Translations under genes and position numbers: made by a program | In this document: positions 8,996 through 17,067 of the stretch, one piece after another | Position numbering within the stretch: position 1 is the first letter of the stretch | Layout of the letters: each line of letters opens with the position of its first letter | NCBI RefSeq assembly: GCF_007830235.1 | Contig: NZ_VLKI01000001.1 | Location: 428,464-492,463, forward strand | Source of the DNA: Cytobacillus oceanisediminis | Lineage (GTDB): Bacteria > Bacillota > Bacilli > Bacillales > Cytobacillaceae | Length of the DNA stretch: 64,000 nucleotides | Direction: 5' to 3' | The notes under the pieces: generated by a model | The model's input: the letters and a program-made list of their open reading frames with translations, nothing else | Databases searched by the model: none | What the model was told of the DNA's origin: nothing

Positions 8996-9024
8996 ATTAG
9001 AAGGGTCATGAATAAGCTAATATT

Positions 9025-9060
9025 AAAAAATGCTCAGAGTACAAAAAACTCTGAGCATTG
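9025..9060 (-). terminator. Intrinsic terminator
   Basis: Twelve-base-pair stem AATGCTCAGAGT/ACTCTGAGCATT with a T-run on the minus strand, 83 bases after the small secreted protein gene that ends at 9143. Confidence 0.85.
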
Positions 9061-9142
9061 ATAACTTTCGAGTTATATATTGTGAATTCATTAGCTATTT
9101 TAAGGGGCCCCCTACTATCTAAGGATAAAAGCCTCTTCGATT

Positions 9143-9604
9143 TCATTCAATAAAATACATCTTACCATTCACTTCAAGAGACACCGATGATTGTTTCATC
9201 TCTTCCTTTAAATCTTTGGCATAGGCAACTACTTCATTAATTTTTTTCTTGTCCAAATCTTCTGCAAAGCTATACACTATCGTGACTTTTTCCTTAACCA
9301 GCTGATCTTCATCAGATAACCAGGCTCCAGTTCCATCAATGGCTGTTGCTCCTCCAAACATTTCTGAAAATTTCTCTAGCGACCTGTTTACATATGGAGT
9401 ATTGTCGATTGGCTGATCTACATTATACGTAGAGGGTACGTAGATTTTCACCTCATCCTCGAGATGAAATTGCCCTTTTAAGGCAGAAGATTGTTTTCCA
9501 TTGGAGGTTTCATGTTCCCCTGTAGCATATACAGCATTTCCTAAAAAACCTATGAAGAGAACCATGGGGATGATCCAATAGAAGATTTTTTTCCTTTCCA
9601 ACAT
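9143..9604 (-). CDS. Small secreted protein, DUF3574-like
   Basis: 153 residues with an N-terminal signal or anchor (KKIFYWIIPMVLFIGFLG, then a possible cleavage after VYA). The mature part contains SEMFGGATAIDGTGAW and EKVTIVYSF, resembling the short DUF3574 fold in which a GGaT/GxGxW pattern is followed by a beta strand. No catalytic function is known for that family. Start ATG at 9604 is preferred because AAGGAG lies five bases upstream; GTG at 9610 would overlap it. Monocistronic with a strong terminator. Confidence 0.65.
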   Translation of the reverse strand: MLERKKIFYWIIPMVLFIGFLGNAVYATGEHETSNGKQSSALKGQFHLEDEVKIYVPSTYNVDQPIDNTPYVNRSLEKFSEMFGGATAIDGTGAWLSDEDQLVKEKVTIVYSFAEDLDKKKINEVVAYAKDLKEEMKQSSVSLEVNGKMYFIE

Positions 9605-9876
9605 TGCCACTCCTTCTTATTAAAAAGTTTGGCTAGTAAAACAAAGATGAAAATCTACCAATTATTATAATTTCTTCCATCTGTTTTTTCACGGTGATTT
9701 TTTACTTATTTTCATATCTATTTTATAGTCACTAAATACTGTAAGAGACCAGCAGTTTTCAAGAGTTTTCAAGAGTTTAACAGGACATTTTCCGGTATTT
9801 TCTGCCCAAGATACAATTCTCTTATACCACTCTACTTAAACATTCACAAACTGGCCAAATGGCAACATGGTTAATT
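9605..9876. other. Intergenic region with short tandem repeat
   Basis: No gene seen. Around 9757-9778 the decamer TTTTCAAGAG is repeated in tandem. The rest is AT-rich and featureless to the eye. Confidence 0.45.
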
Positions 9877-9908
9877 GAAAAAGGACACCGTGTATTCCAA
9901 GGTGTCCT
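9877..9908 (-). terminator. Intrinsic terminator after the ECF transporter operon
   Basis: Stem AGGACACC/GGTGTCCT (9882-9889 and 9901-9908) with T5 on the minus strand, 44 bases after the ATPase stop codon. Confidence 0.85.
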
Positions 9909-9951
9909 GCCGTAAATTTTTTCATGATTTAAATGTTACACTATTACTATT

Positions 9952-11709
9952 TTAAATAATTGATTTCTTCCCTGCTTTTTCAGTTTTATTCTCTATAAAA
10001 TTCCTGCTGAACATCTTCCAATTTGTAACCCTCGGAAACCCATTTTCTAATAAAGCAGCAGAAAACTGCGAAATAATCGGAGGCTTTAATTTGAGTGAAT
10101 GAAGTATTTGATAGTTGTTAAAAAACACTTCATTCGGGCTGCCATTCAGAACAATTTTACCGCCATCCATTACGACTACTCTGCTCGCATATTGCGCCAC
10201 AACCTCCATATCATGAGTGATCATGACAATGGTTGCATCTTTCTCCTCTATGAGTTTTTTCATCAAAGTTAATAGCGCTTTAAGACTTTGCTCATCTTGG
10301 CCTGTGGTTGGTTCATCAAGCAAAATAATCTTTGGGTTTGATACAAGCATGGTTGCGACAGCCAGCCGTTGTCTTTCCCCCCTGCTTAATGAGAAAGGAT
10401 GTTCTTTTCTTTTTTTCTGTAAGCCTACTGTATTGATGGCCAGTTCAACTTGTTCCTCTATTACTTCCTTGCAATAGCCTCTGTTTTTTAGTCCAAATTC
10501 GACTTCTTCTTCAACAGAATTACAGAAAAGCTGATTGTCGGGGTTTTGGAAAACATACCCGATATCCAATATGATATCCTGGACTTTATAATCTTTCGTA
10601 TTTTTATTATTGATGATGACGGACCCATGATTGGGCTTGAGCAACCCAATTAAATTTTTCATTAATGTTGATTTGCCGCAGCCGTTATGCCCGACAATAG
10701 CCAAAAACTCTCCTTTTTGTACTTCAAGATTGATATCATACAGGATTTGCTTGCCTTTTTGGTAACTAAAATTTACACCATTTAATTTTGCCACAGCATC
10801 ATCATGGCCGCCTCTTTTTTCAGCTTCGAGCTTTAAGAGGCTTAACTTTTTTGAAACTAACAGGTTCTTAACCCATTCAAAAACTTCTTTCTTAGATATC
10901 GGTAATGAATCACATTTATACCCTTTATCGAACAGGTATTTAGCCAGCCTTATATGATCTGGAATCCTGATCCCCAAAGTGTCCAGTTCATCAAAGTGAT
11001 GATAAAAAATGTCTCTTGGTTTCCCATTATAAAGAATGGATCCTTCATGCATAATGATGACTCTGTCAATAGCTTCAATCAAATCATTTAAATCATGTTC
11101 GATAATGATAAAAGTCGTATCAATTTCTTTTTTCAATTCCATTAAAATGTCCATTACTTCCTGTTTGCTTACCGGATCCAAATCTGTTGTCGGATCATCC
11201 AGTATCAAAATGGACGGGAGCATGGCTAAGTTGCTTGCAATCGAAACCTTTTGCTTTTGACCCCCAGATAATGAAAAGGTAATTTGCTTTTTAATATCTT
11301 CGAGTCTCAGTTTTTGCAGTGCGTAATGGACCCTTTCCCGAATGACTTCTTGTTTGTAGCCCTGGCATTCAACCCCAAAGGCAATTTCATCCTCCACTCG
11401 GATGGAGAAGATTTGATCTTCGGGATTTTGAAAGACCATGCCGATCTCAGAGGCAAGGTCATGCATGGGCACACGTTGCGTATCTTTTCCATTTATAACA
11501 ATATCCCCGGCTAAATTACCCTCTGCAAGATGCGGGATGATTCCGTTTAAACATTTTGCAAAAGTTGTTTTTCCGCTTCCGCTTGTACCAGATAAAAGGA
11601 CAAATTCTCCCTTTCCAATCTCCAGGTTTAATTCATTTAATGCTTTCTTTTCCGTGCCTGGGTAAGAAAAACTGACCCCTCTTACTTCAATAATATGATT
11701 GGCATTCAT
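9952..11709 (-). CDS. ECF transporter ATPase, two fused ABC domains
   Basis: 585-residue protein with two complete ABC cassettes, like YkoD of the YkoEDC transporter. Domain 1 (about 1-250): Walker A GTSGSGKTT, signature LSGGQKQK, Walker B ILILDDPTTDLDP. Domain 2 (about 300-540): Walker A GHNGCGKST, signature LSRGERQR (the usual second Gly is Arg), Walker B IILLDEPTTGQD. It energises vitamin- or metal-type uptake with the T and S proteins encoded just upstream. The start ATG has AAGGAG. Last gene of the operon before a terminator. Substrate is set by the S component and is unknown. Confidence 0.9.
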   Translation of the reverse strand: MNANHIIEVRGVSFSYPGTEKKALNELNLEIGKGEFVLLSGTSGSGKTTFAKCLNGIIPHLAEGNLAGDIVINGKDTQRVPMHDLASEIGMVFQNPEDQIFSIRVEDEIAFGVECQGYKQEVIRERVHYALQKLRLEDIKKQITFSLSGGQKQKVSIASNLAMLPSILILDDPTTDLDPVSKQEVMDILMELKKEIDTTFIIIEHDLNDLIEAIDRVIIMHEGSILYNGKPRDIFYHHFDELDTLGIRIPDHIRLAKYLFDKGYKCDSLPISKKEVFEWVKNLLVSKKLSLLKLEAEKRGGHDDAVAKLNGVNFSYQKGKQILYDINLEVQKGEFLAIVGHNGCGKSTLMKNLIGLLKPNHGSVIINNKNTKDYKVQDIILDIGYVFQNPDNQLFCNSVEEEVEFGLKNRGYCKEVIEEQVELAINTVGLQKKRKEHPFSLSRGERQRLAVATMLVSNPKIILLDEPTTGQDEQSLKALLTLMKKLIEEKDATIVMITHDMEVVAQYASRVVVMDGGKIVLNGSPNEVFFNNYQILHSLKLKPPIISQFSAALLENGFPRVTNWKMFSRNFIENKTEKAGKKSII

Positions 11710-11742
11710 ACATTCACTCCTTCTTCAGGGGTGATACAAAGT

Positions 11743-12555
11743 TTAGCTATACACGATAGAATTCGATCCTCCTAACCCCAAAATGAATCGAAAATAGATA
11801 GCAGCAGCAAAGAAAAGAATCGTCAGAACGATAACGAATAGATCCATTCGTGTTAATTTCATATCTTGGTAGTATTCTTTCCAGGCCATTTTGCTAAATC
11901 CTTTACTTTCAACAGCCAGCCCCATTGTCCGGCTTTTTCTGAGAGAGTTTATTAAGAGAGGAAATACAGCCAGTTTAAAACTGTTCCAGCTTCCTCTCAG
12001 CCCCTTTTTATTTACGCCTCTGATCGTTTGGGCATTGGAGATATTCGTTAGTTCTTCAAAGACCAGCGGGAAAAATCGTAACGTGCCCAGGAACATAAAC
12101 GCCACATTGATCGGCACCTTCATTTTCATTAACCCTTTTGCCAATAGTGCGGGATCTGTCGTAGAGATGATAATGATTGTCATAAAGCAAGGGATGGCAA
12201 TCCGGTAACCAAGAATCAGCCCCGAGTAAAGGCCTATATCCGTTGCCTGAAGAGAGCCTATTGAAAATAATATGTTTGTATTCGGCTGATTGTAATTATA
12301 AAAGGTCGCGAACACGATGGCAGACATGGCAAGAATTAAGATGGTAAGTAGTAAAGGAAGAATGGGTTTTATTTTGATTTTGGCTGAAAACCACAGCAGA
12401 AGTCCCAGCATGAGGATCCCTGTTAAATAGAAAGGATCCATAAATAAAAGCGGAATAATCACAAACCCCAGAATTAAAAATAGCTTTGCCCTTGGATCCA
12501 GTTTGTGCACCCAAGTATCCTCATCCAAATTAGAAACGAAATCAATTGCCGCCAA
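11743..12555 (-). CDS. ECF transporter transmembrane T component (EcfT/CbiQ family)
   Basis: 270 residues with about five to six membrane segments. The coupling helices carry the Ala-Arg-Gly type motifs (NISNAQTIRGVN and RSRTMGLAVESKGF) that dock on the ABC ATPases. The N terminus (TWVHKLDPRAKLFLIL) is typical of the family. The start is TTG at 12555, eight bases after GGAGG; no ATG fits. It lies 33 bases upstream of the ATPase gene and 35 bases downstream of the S component gene, forming one transport operon. Confidence 0.9.
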   Translation of the reverse strand: MAAIDFVSNLDEDTWVHKLDPRAKLFLILGFVIIPLLFMDPFYLTGILMLGLLLWFSAKIKIKPILPLLLTILILAMSAIVFATFYNYNQPNTNILFSIGSLQATDIGLYSGLILGYRIAIPCFMTIIIISTTDPALLAKGLMKMKVPINVAFMFLGTLRFFPLVFEELTNISNAQTIRGVNKKGLRGSWNSFKLAVFPLLINSLRKSRTMGLAVESKGFSKMAWKEYYQDMKLTRMDLFVIVLTILFFAAAIYFRFILGLGGSNSIVYS

Positions 12556-12590
12556 TTGTCACACCTCCTGGAGATTTCAAAGACTGGCCT

Positions 12591-13169
12591 TTAGCCCAAG
12601 AGTGCTTTAACCCGAATGCCAAATTTTTTCGCAAGTACTGTACCAATGACCATACCGACAATGGATATGGCGAAGACAATGCCGATTAAATTGAATGGAA
12701 CCGGAATTTTCATTACGCTAATAATGCTCCACCATACAAAAGCTTCATAAACGATGTTATAGAGGACTGCAGCGATAATTAAGTGTTTCGTGCTTGAATA
12801 AATTTCATCCGGATTACTAAATGCTTTTTTACTGATATTCAAATAGATCTCCGGCAGCAGTGGAGCAATGACGACTAGAACCCAGTAAACTGGAATTTCA
12901 CCTTGAATAAAAAAGTTGATGGCGCACCAGGCTACCGTATAGTAAAAAGATGCATATGGTCTCCTGACAATTACCCAGCAAAGAACCAGGCAGAAGGCAC
13001 AAAATAGATAGACAAATGTATGATTAAAAGGGAAAACAACACCAGCAAACTTAAAGAAATACCAGAGGACTCTATAAAGTACAGCGAAGATGACAATAGT
13101 AATTAAATCAACAGCTGTTATTTTTCTCTTTACCTGCTGAACTGGATTACCTATTTCTAATTGACCCAT
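12591..13169 (-). CDS. ECF transporter substrate-specific (S) component, YkoE-like
   Basis: 192-residue membrane protein with about five to six hydrophobic helices (ITIVIFAVLYRVLWYFF, NHTFVYLFCAFCLVLCWV, YWVLVVIAPLLPEIYL and others). Size, position beside T and fused-ATPase genes, and general look match YkoE-type S components that capture the solute. Start ATG at 13169 was chosen because AGAGAGGTG precedes it; an upstream extension to 13220 overlaps the end of the opine-dehydrogenase gene and lacks support. YkoE imports a thiamine precursor, but the neighbouring opine-type enzyme suggests another ligand; this is inference. Confidence 0.8.
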   Translation of the reverse strand: MGQLEIGNPVQQVKRKITAVDLITIVIFAVLYRVLWYFFKFAGVVFPFNHTFVYLFCAFCLVLCWVIVRRPYASFYYTVAWCAINFFIQGEIPVYWVLVVIAPLLPEIYLNISKKAFSNPDEIYSSTKHLIIAAVLYNIVYEAFVWWSIISVMKIPVPFNLIGIVFAISIVGMVIGTVLAKKFGIRVKALLG

Positions 13170-13203
13170 CTTAGTACACCTCTCTGTTTGTTTATTAAAA
13201 ACC

Positions 13204-14256
13204 TTAAGTTGACTGTACACTTCCTCCTATGGCCTGCACTTTCTCAATGGTTACCCCCTCAAAATTTACTCCTTCCTTTCGAAAGTCTTTATTCAATAAC
13301 AGTGAAGCAGTATTAATAATGGCGTCTGTATAGGGAGTCTCTACTCCCGCTAGTTTCCCTAATTCTGATATCGGAACAAGACCATAAGGTATATCTTCTG
13401 TAAAATATCTATGGTCAAAGGAGGCGGGACCATTACCTGCAGGGAATAATCCGGATAAAGCTTTATACAAGCTTGGATAATCCGTTTCGTAGAAATCGTT
13501 TAATAACGTTAAGATATCTTGAGTCTCTACCTTTAAAAGCTCTGCTAACCTTATCCTTTCTTCATCTAGTTTTTCAATATATGAAACCGTTTTCGGGGAA
13601 GCACCTTGAGTATAGAATTGAAATTCCTCTGAAGCATCAATCCTGCTGGCATTGAATAAGGCGATCGGGGTATGAATGACAACATTTGTATTATTGATGG
13701 AAGTTTCAAAAACATTATTTGTTGGTGTTAATTGCGGAAAAGTTTTCATAAACTTTTTAGAGATTGGGGTAAGAGCGGAATTTGGAATAGAGCCTATTAA
13801 AACATTTTTCTTTACTTTATTGATAAATACAGACCCGTTATGATCCGCTTTACTTACAAACGGCATGGCACTCGTTTCTGCAATCGTGATATTCTTGTTT
13901 TCGAATGTGTCGCCTAAAATCTCTTTGCATTCTATTGCTCCCCAATATCCGGGGAATATCGCAATCGTTTGATTATGTTTTAATAATGGCTTTAGTTGAT
14001 TGAAGACCGGTCCGTGTCCAAATGACGTAGTGGAGATGATGATAAATTCAGCTTCATCTATCACTTCTTTCAAATCAGCTGATGCTTTTATTGATACTCT
14101 TCCTGAATAAACTCCTTTAACGTTCAGTCCCTTTCTGGAAATCAGCTCTGCTTTTTGTGAGTCTCTGCTATATAATTTCACCTCCTCTCCGTGTAAAGAA
14201 AGGTAACCTGCAATAGCCTGCCCAGTGTTGCCTGCTCCAATGACGGCAAACGACAT
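13204..14256 (-). CDS. Octopine/opine dehydrogenase-like NAD(P)-dependent enzyme
   Basis: 350 residues. An N-terminal Rossmann motif VIGAGNTGQAIAGYLS binds NAD(P), and the middle and C-terminal parts resemble the opine dehydrogenase domain (NNTNVVIHTPIALFNAS with the candidate catalytic His, then ASFDHRYFTEDIPYGLVP). Opine dehydrogenases reductively join, or oxidatively split, an amino acid and a 2-oxo acid. Start ATG has GGGGAGGGGG. It lies between a GntR regulator and the ECF transporter genes, so the enzyme may act on the imported molecule. Ketopantoate reductase-like activity is a less likely alternative. Confidence 0.78.
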   Translation of the reverse strand: MSFAVIGAGNTGQAIAGYLSLHGEEVKLYSRDSQKAELISRKGLNVKGVYSGRVSIKASADLKEVIDEAEFIIISTTSFGHGPVFNQLKPLLKHNQTIAIFPGYWGAIECKEILGDTFENKNITIAETSAMPFVSKADHNGSVFINKVKKNVLIGSIPNSALTPISKKFMKTFPQLTPTNNVFETSINNTNVVIHTPIALFNASRIDASEEFQFYTQGASPKTVSYIEKLDEERIRLAELLKVETQDILTLLNDFYETDYPSLYKALSGLFPAGNGPASFDHRYFTEDIPYGLVPISELGKLAGVETPYTDAIINTASLLLNKDFRKEGVNFEGVTIEKVQAIGGSVQST

Positions 14257-14282
14257 AGAATCCCCCTCCCCTTTTAAGACCG

Positions 14283-14975
14283 CTAATCAGAGATCTTATT
14301 CATGCTGTTTTCATATTGCTTTACAGCTGCTACTGCCTGCTCCATTGAATTTAGGACATGATTTTTCATCATGGATTCAGCATTGTGTTTATCTTTCTTT
14401 TTAATAAAGTCCAGAATCACTTCATGTTCAACCGATGTCTTTTTGGTATCTATAAAATGAGCGAGCCTCCGATACCTCGTGATATGGTCATTAAGCTGTC
14501 GCAGTATTTTTACAGCAGTCTTATTTTGGCTAAGCTCATAGAGATACGTATGGAATTGACTCCCGTAGTGGCTGACATCCTCCATGTTTCTTTCATCAGA
14601 AGTTTGTTTGACCATTTGAACAAAATAGGATAAATGTCTAATATCCTGTTCGGTACAATTCTCTGCCGCTTCTGCTGCTATAACGCCTTCTAACATACTT
14701 CTGACGACAAATAGTTCTCTAACTTCCTGCGCTGATACGGGTGCAACTTTTAACCGTCCATTAGGCTGCCTGACAACCAATTCTTCCAGTTCAAGTCTTT
14801 GCATGGCTTCTCGAAGGGGAGTTCGGCTAATTTCAAGCTCTTTGGCTAATTCCTCCTCGACAATAGGCTGATCTGGGGTAAATTCACACTTAAGAATCCT
14901 ATTCTTGATTTCTTGGTAGGCGAAGTCTTTTGCTGAAATTCTTATCGCGGTTACATTTTTGATCAGTTCATTCAC
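14283..14975 (-). CDS. GntR family regulator, FadR/FCD subfamily
   Basis: About 230 residues: N-terminal winged helix (YQEIKNRILKCEFTPDQPIV, ISRTPLREAMQRLELEELV) and C-terminal FCD ligand-binding helices with metal-type His residues. It leads the opine-dehydrogenase/ECF operon, 26 bases upstream, and probably senses its substrate. The start is uncertain: the in-frame GTG at 14975 overlaps a perfect AAGGAGGTGA, while CTG at 14966 sits at ideal spacing; the ATG between them is in another frame and ends after two codons. A TGTATACA palindrome lies just upstream. Confidence 0.87.
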   Translation of the reverse strand: MNELIKNVTAIRISAKDFAYQEIKNRILKCEFTPDQPIVEEELAKELEISRTPLREAMQRLELEELVVRQPNGRLKVAPVSAQEVRELFVVRSMLEGVIAAEAAENCTEQDIRHLSYFVQMVKQTSDERNMEDVSHYGSQFHTYLYELSQNKTAVKILRQLNDHITRYRRLAHFIDTKKTSVEHEVILDFIKKKDKHNAESMMKNHVLNSMEQAVAAVKQYENSMNKISD

Positions 14976-14988
14976 CTCCTTAATATAA

Positions 14989-14998
14989 TTGTATACAG
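14989..14998. promoter_or_regulatory. Candidate GntR operator TTGTATACAG
   Basis: The eight-base palindrome TGTATACA (14990-14997) inside TTGTATACAG lies 15 bases before the GntR start. FCD-type GntR proteins commonly bind GTATAC-centred palindromes, so this is a plausible autoregulatory site. Confidence 0.5.
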
Positions 14999-15049
14999 TT
15001 ATATATTATTTCAGAATTTTCAAAATATGATTAAAAAATAGGCTTGTAA

Positions 15050-15075
15050 TAAAAAAAGCCTCCCATTAGGAAGGT
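15050..15075 (-). terminator. Intrinsic terminator
   Basis: Minus-strand stem CCTTCC/GGGAGG with a four-base loop followed by CTTTTTTT. It ends the small gene at 15160-15351 just ahead of the GntR transcription unit. Confidence 0.65.
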
Positions 15076-15159
15076 CTCTCACTTTTCCGCCAAAACTTCT
15101 ATTCTTATGAGGAATCATAGCAGCTTTAAGCAAAAAGGATTGCCATATTCCGTTTCTTC

Positions 15160-15351
15160 TTAAAATTTCCAAGGGGAGTTTCTGACATCGTCTGTTTTTA
15201 ACTTTCCTCTTTTTTCGAAGTCCTTAAAATGGATGATTTCAGAAAGAATCTTACATCCATCTGCTTTTTCAAACTCTGCACTAGCTTCAACCTTATTGTC
15301 ATACTCAAACATTTTGATGCCGTCTTGTAAAAAAAGGGTTAAAATCCACAC
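15160..15351 (-). CDS. Small conserved-type protein of unknown function
   Basis: 63-residue frame reading MWILTLFLQDGIKMFEY and later GCKILSEIIHF. The start is GTG at 15351, eight bases after GGGAGGG, which supports it over a longer frame beginning at 15414. The pattern of an N-terminal strand, an acidic helix and the GCKILSE segment recalls short hypothetical proteins of bacilli. No function is known. It is followed by a terminator, supporting a real transcription unit. Confidence 0.55.
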   Translation of the reverse strand: MWILTLFLQDGIKMFEYDNKVEASAEFEKADGCKILSEIIHFKDFEKRGKLKTDDVRNSPWKF

Positions 15352-15581
15352 ATCAATTCCCTCCCTGGATAGTAAGATTAACAGCAGAATCTTTACACAT
15401 ACGAAACGAAACAAACTTAAAATGGATTAGCTGTTGATTGAATTATCTAGTTGTATGTATCAATTCCTAAAATATGACGGAGATTGCGGAAATTCATTGT
15501 GTATCAATCTCAGAGAATCACTGTATTATACCGGATCAAGGAGTGCCTGCGATTCTTTTAAAACTTCCTCTGATGGAAAAC

Positions 15582-15674
15582 TTATTCTATAAACAGATTA
15601 AAAACGATTGTAATCAGCCAGCCAAGAGCAAGAGTAACAGATAGATATGTACCGACGTAAAGTAAAATCTCCAT
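15582..15674 (-). CDS. 30-residue single-span membrane peptide
   Basis: Reads MEILLYVGTYLSVTLALGWL plus ten further residues, essentially one membrane helix. A strong AGGAGG lies nine bases before the ATG at 15674, which is the main reason to accept such a short frame. Function unknown. Confidence 0.5.
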   Translation of the reverse strand: MEILLYVGTYLSVTLALGWLITIVFNLFIE

Positions 15675-16223
15675 CACGATTCCTCCTCGTATGTTTTGAC
15701 TTGGATTTGCTTTAAATCATTCCAAAGTAGCTTTTTACACGGTGGTTATTCAACTCCTTTCCTTTAAAATAATGAAATTATAACAAGTGATTCTTAAAAA
15801 TATGTCGAACCATCGGAAATACACTTAATTGTAAATAGACTGTTAACTTCCTTTAATAAACTGCTGTAAAAACTAATATTTGTCTTATAGACGAAATCCT
15901 GCTGCTCCTAGGTTATCCAAAAATTGGCAAGAAACAGTTCACTTAAGTTCTTGCTTCTATATTGGTTACTGTTAGGATTCCTTTGTTTTCTGTTAAAGTT
16001 GCTTTACGAATATTAACTTTTGAATATTCTGTTAATATTAAAGGATTATTGCCAATTATCACGAATTTTTATGTACAATCATTAAAGGGACATCTTCATA
16101 TTAAATAGACTTAATCAATACGGGCTTTCTTGCAAATGCACACCCGCATTGACGTGCAATAAAACTTCTCAGAGGAAGATGTTTCCTTTTTTGAAATTCA
16201 ATTTTAAAAGATGGAGGTCATTT
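15675..16223. other. Intergenic stretch without recognised gene
   Basis: AT-rich region upstream of the guanylate-kinase-like gene. I see several TTAATATT-type boxes but no clear promoter, riboswitch or reading frame with a ribosome site. Confidence 0.4.
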
Positions 16224-16814
16224 ATGTACCAAATTAAAGGAAAAGAAAAAATATTCATTTATACTGGCCCTGATGGTTCAGGGAGAAAAACCATTGCTAA
16301 AATGGTCGCAACTGCGTTTGATATGCAAACCGTTCTTTCCTACACCACTCGCTCCCCTCGACATTATGAAAAAGATGGTGAAGATTATCATTTCGTTAGT
16401 GAAGAAACCTTCAAACAAATGCAAACACAGCAGGAATTTCTCGAGAGTGTGGAAATCGATGGATATTATTATGGGATTCGCGAAGAAGATATCGTCAAGG
16501 CATTCCAAAAGCACAATCTCATTTATTTGACATTGAATCCTGAAGGTGCGGAGAAGCTGAAAGAAATGTATGGTGAACGCATCATGAGCTTCTTTATTTT
16601 TGCGGATCGTGAGACAGTTATTCAACGTCAAAAAGAGCGGCAGGATCCTGAGAAAGACATTCAGCGGCACATGGCCCATTACGACGAAACCATGGGCTAT
16701 AAAAAGAACTATAAACATGTATTTGAAAATTATGATTCTCCACAAGTAGCTTTTCAAATTAGCGAATTAATCGAAGCATTTTTAGACAGAGGCGTCATAG
16801 TTACGGACTACTAA
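16224..16814 (+). CDS. Divergent guanylate kinase-like protein
   Basis: 196 residues. The GMP-binding region is well conserved (SYTTRSPRHYEKDGEDYHFVS), identifying the guanylate kinase fold, which normally makes GDP from GMP and ATP. The P-loop reads GPDGSGRKT instead of the usual GPSGVGKGT, so the invariant Walker lysine is replaced by Arg with Lys one residue later. It may be a second, specialised kinase or a nucleotide-binding protein without full activity. Start ATG at 16224 has TGGAGGTC; an upstream in-frame ATG at 16149 lacks a site. It stands alone, followed by a terminator. Confidence 0.8.
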   Translation: MYQIKGKEKIFIYTGPDGSGRKTIAKMVATAFDMQTVLSYTTRSPRHYEKDGEDYHFVSEETFKQMQTQQEFLESVEIDGYYYGIREEDIVKAFQKHNLIYLTLNPEGAEKLKEMYGERIMSFFIFADRETVIQRQKERQDPEKDIQRHMAHYDETMGYKKNYKHVFENYDSPQVAFQISELIEAFLDRGVIVTDY

Positions 16815-16980
16815 AGTAATAGGCTGATAAAAGACTGGATGAAAAGATTCAAAGTCATTCTTTTAAACCCTCCTTACTTTGAACATAGCAAAATAAATTT
16901 CACCCAGTGAAATAAAAATTAAATTAGATATTGTGGAAATAGCTAAAAGACAGAGGAAAAGCATATATAATAGCAAGTAT

Positions 16981-17017
16981 AAAAGCAGTGGATTTCGCAT
17001 GAAATCACACTGCTTTT
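16981..17017. terminator. Bidirectional intrinsic terminator
   Basis: Long stem AAAAGCAGTG...CACTGCTTTT with inner GATTTC/GAAATC and one bulged base. T-runs exist on both strands, so it can serve the kinase-like gene and the convergent amine oxidase gene. Confidence 0.85.
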
Positions 17018-17067
17018 AATCGTTTCCATCATCTGATGGTTAAAATATATATCATTAGTAGCGCTTT

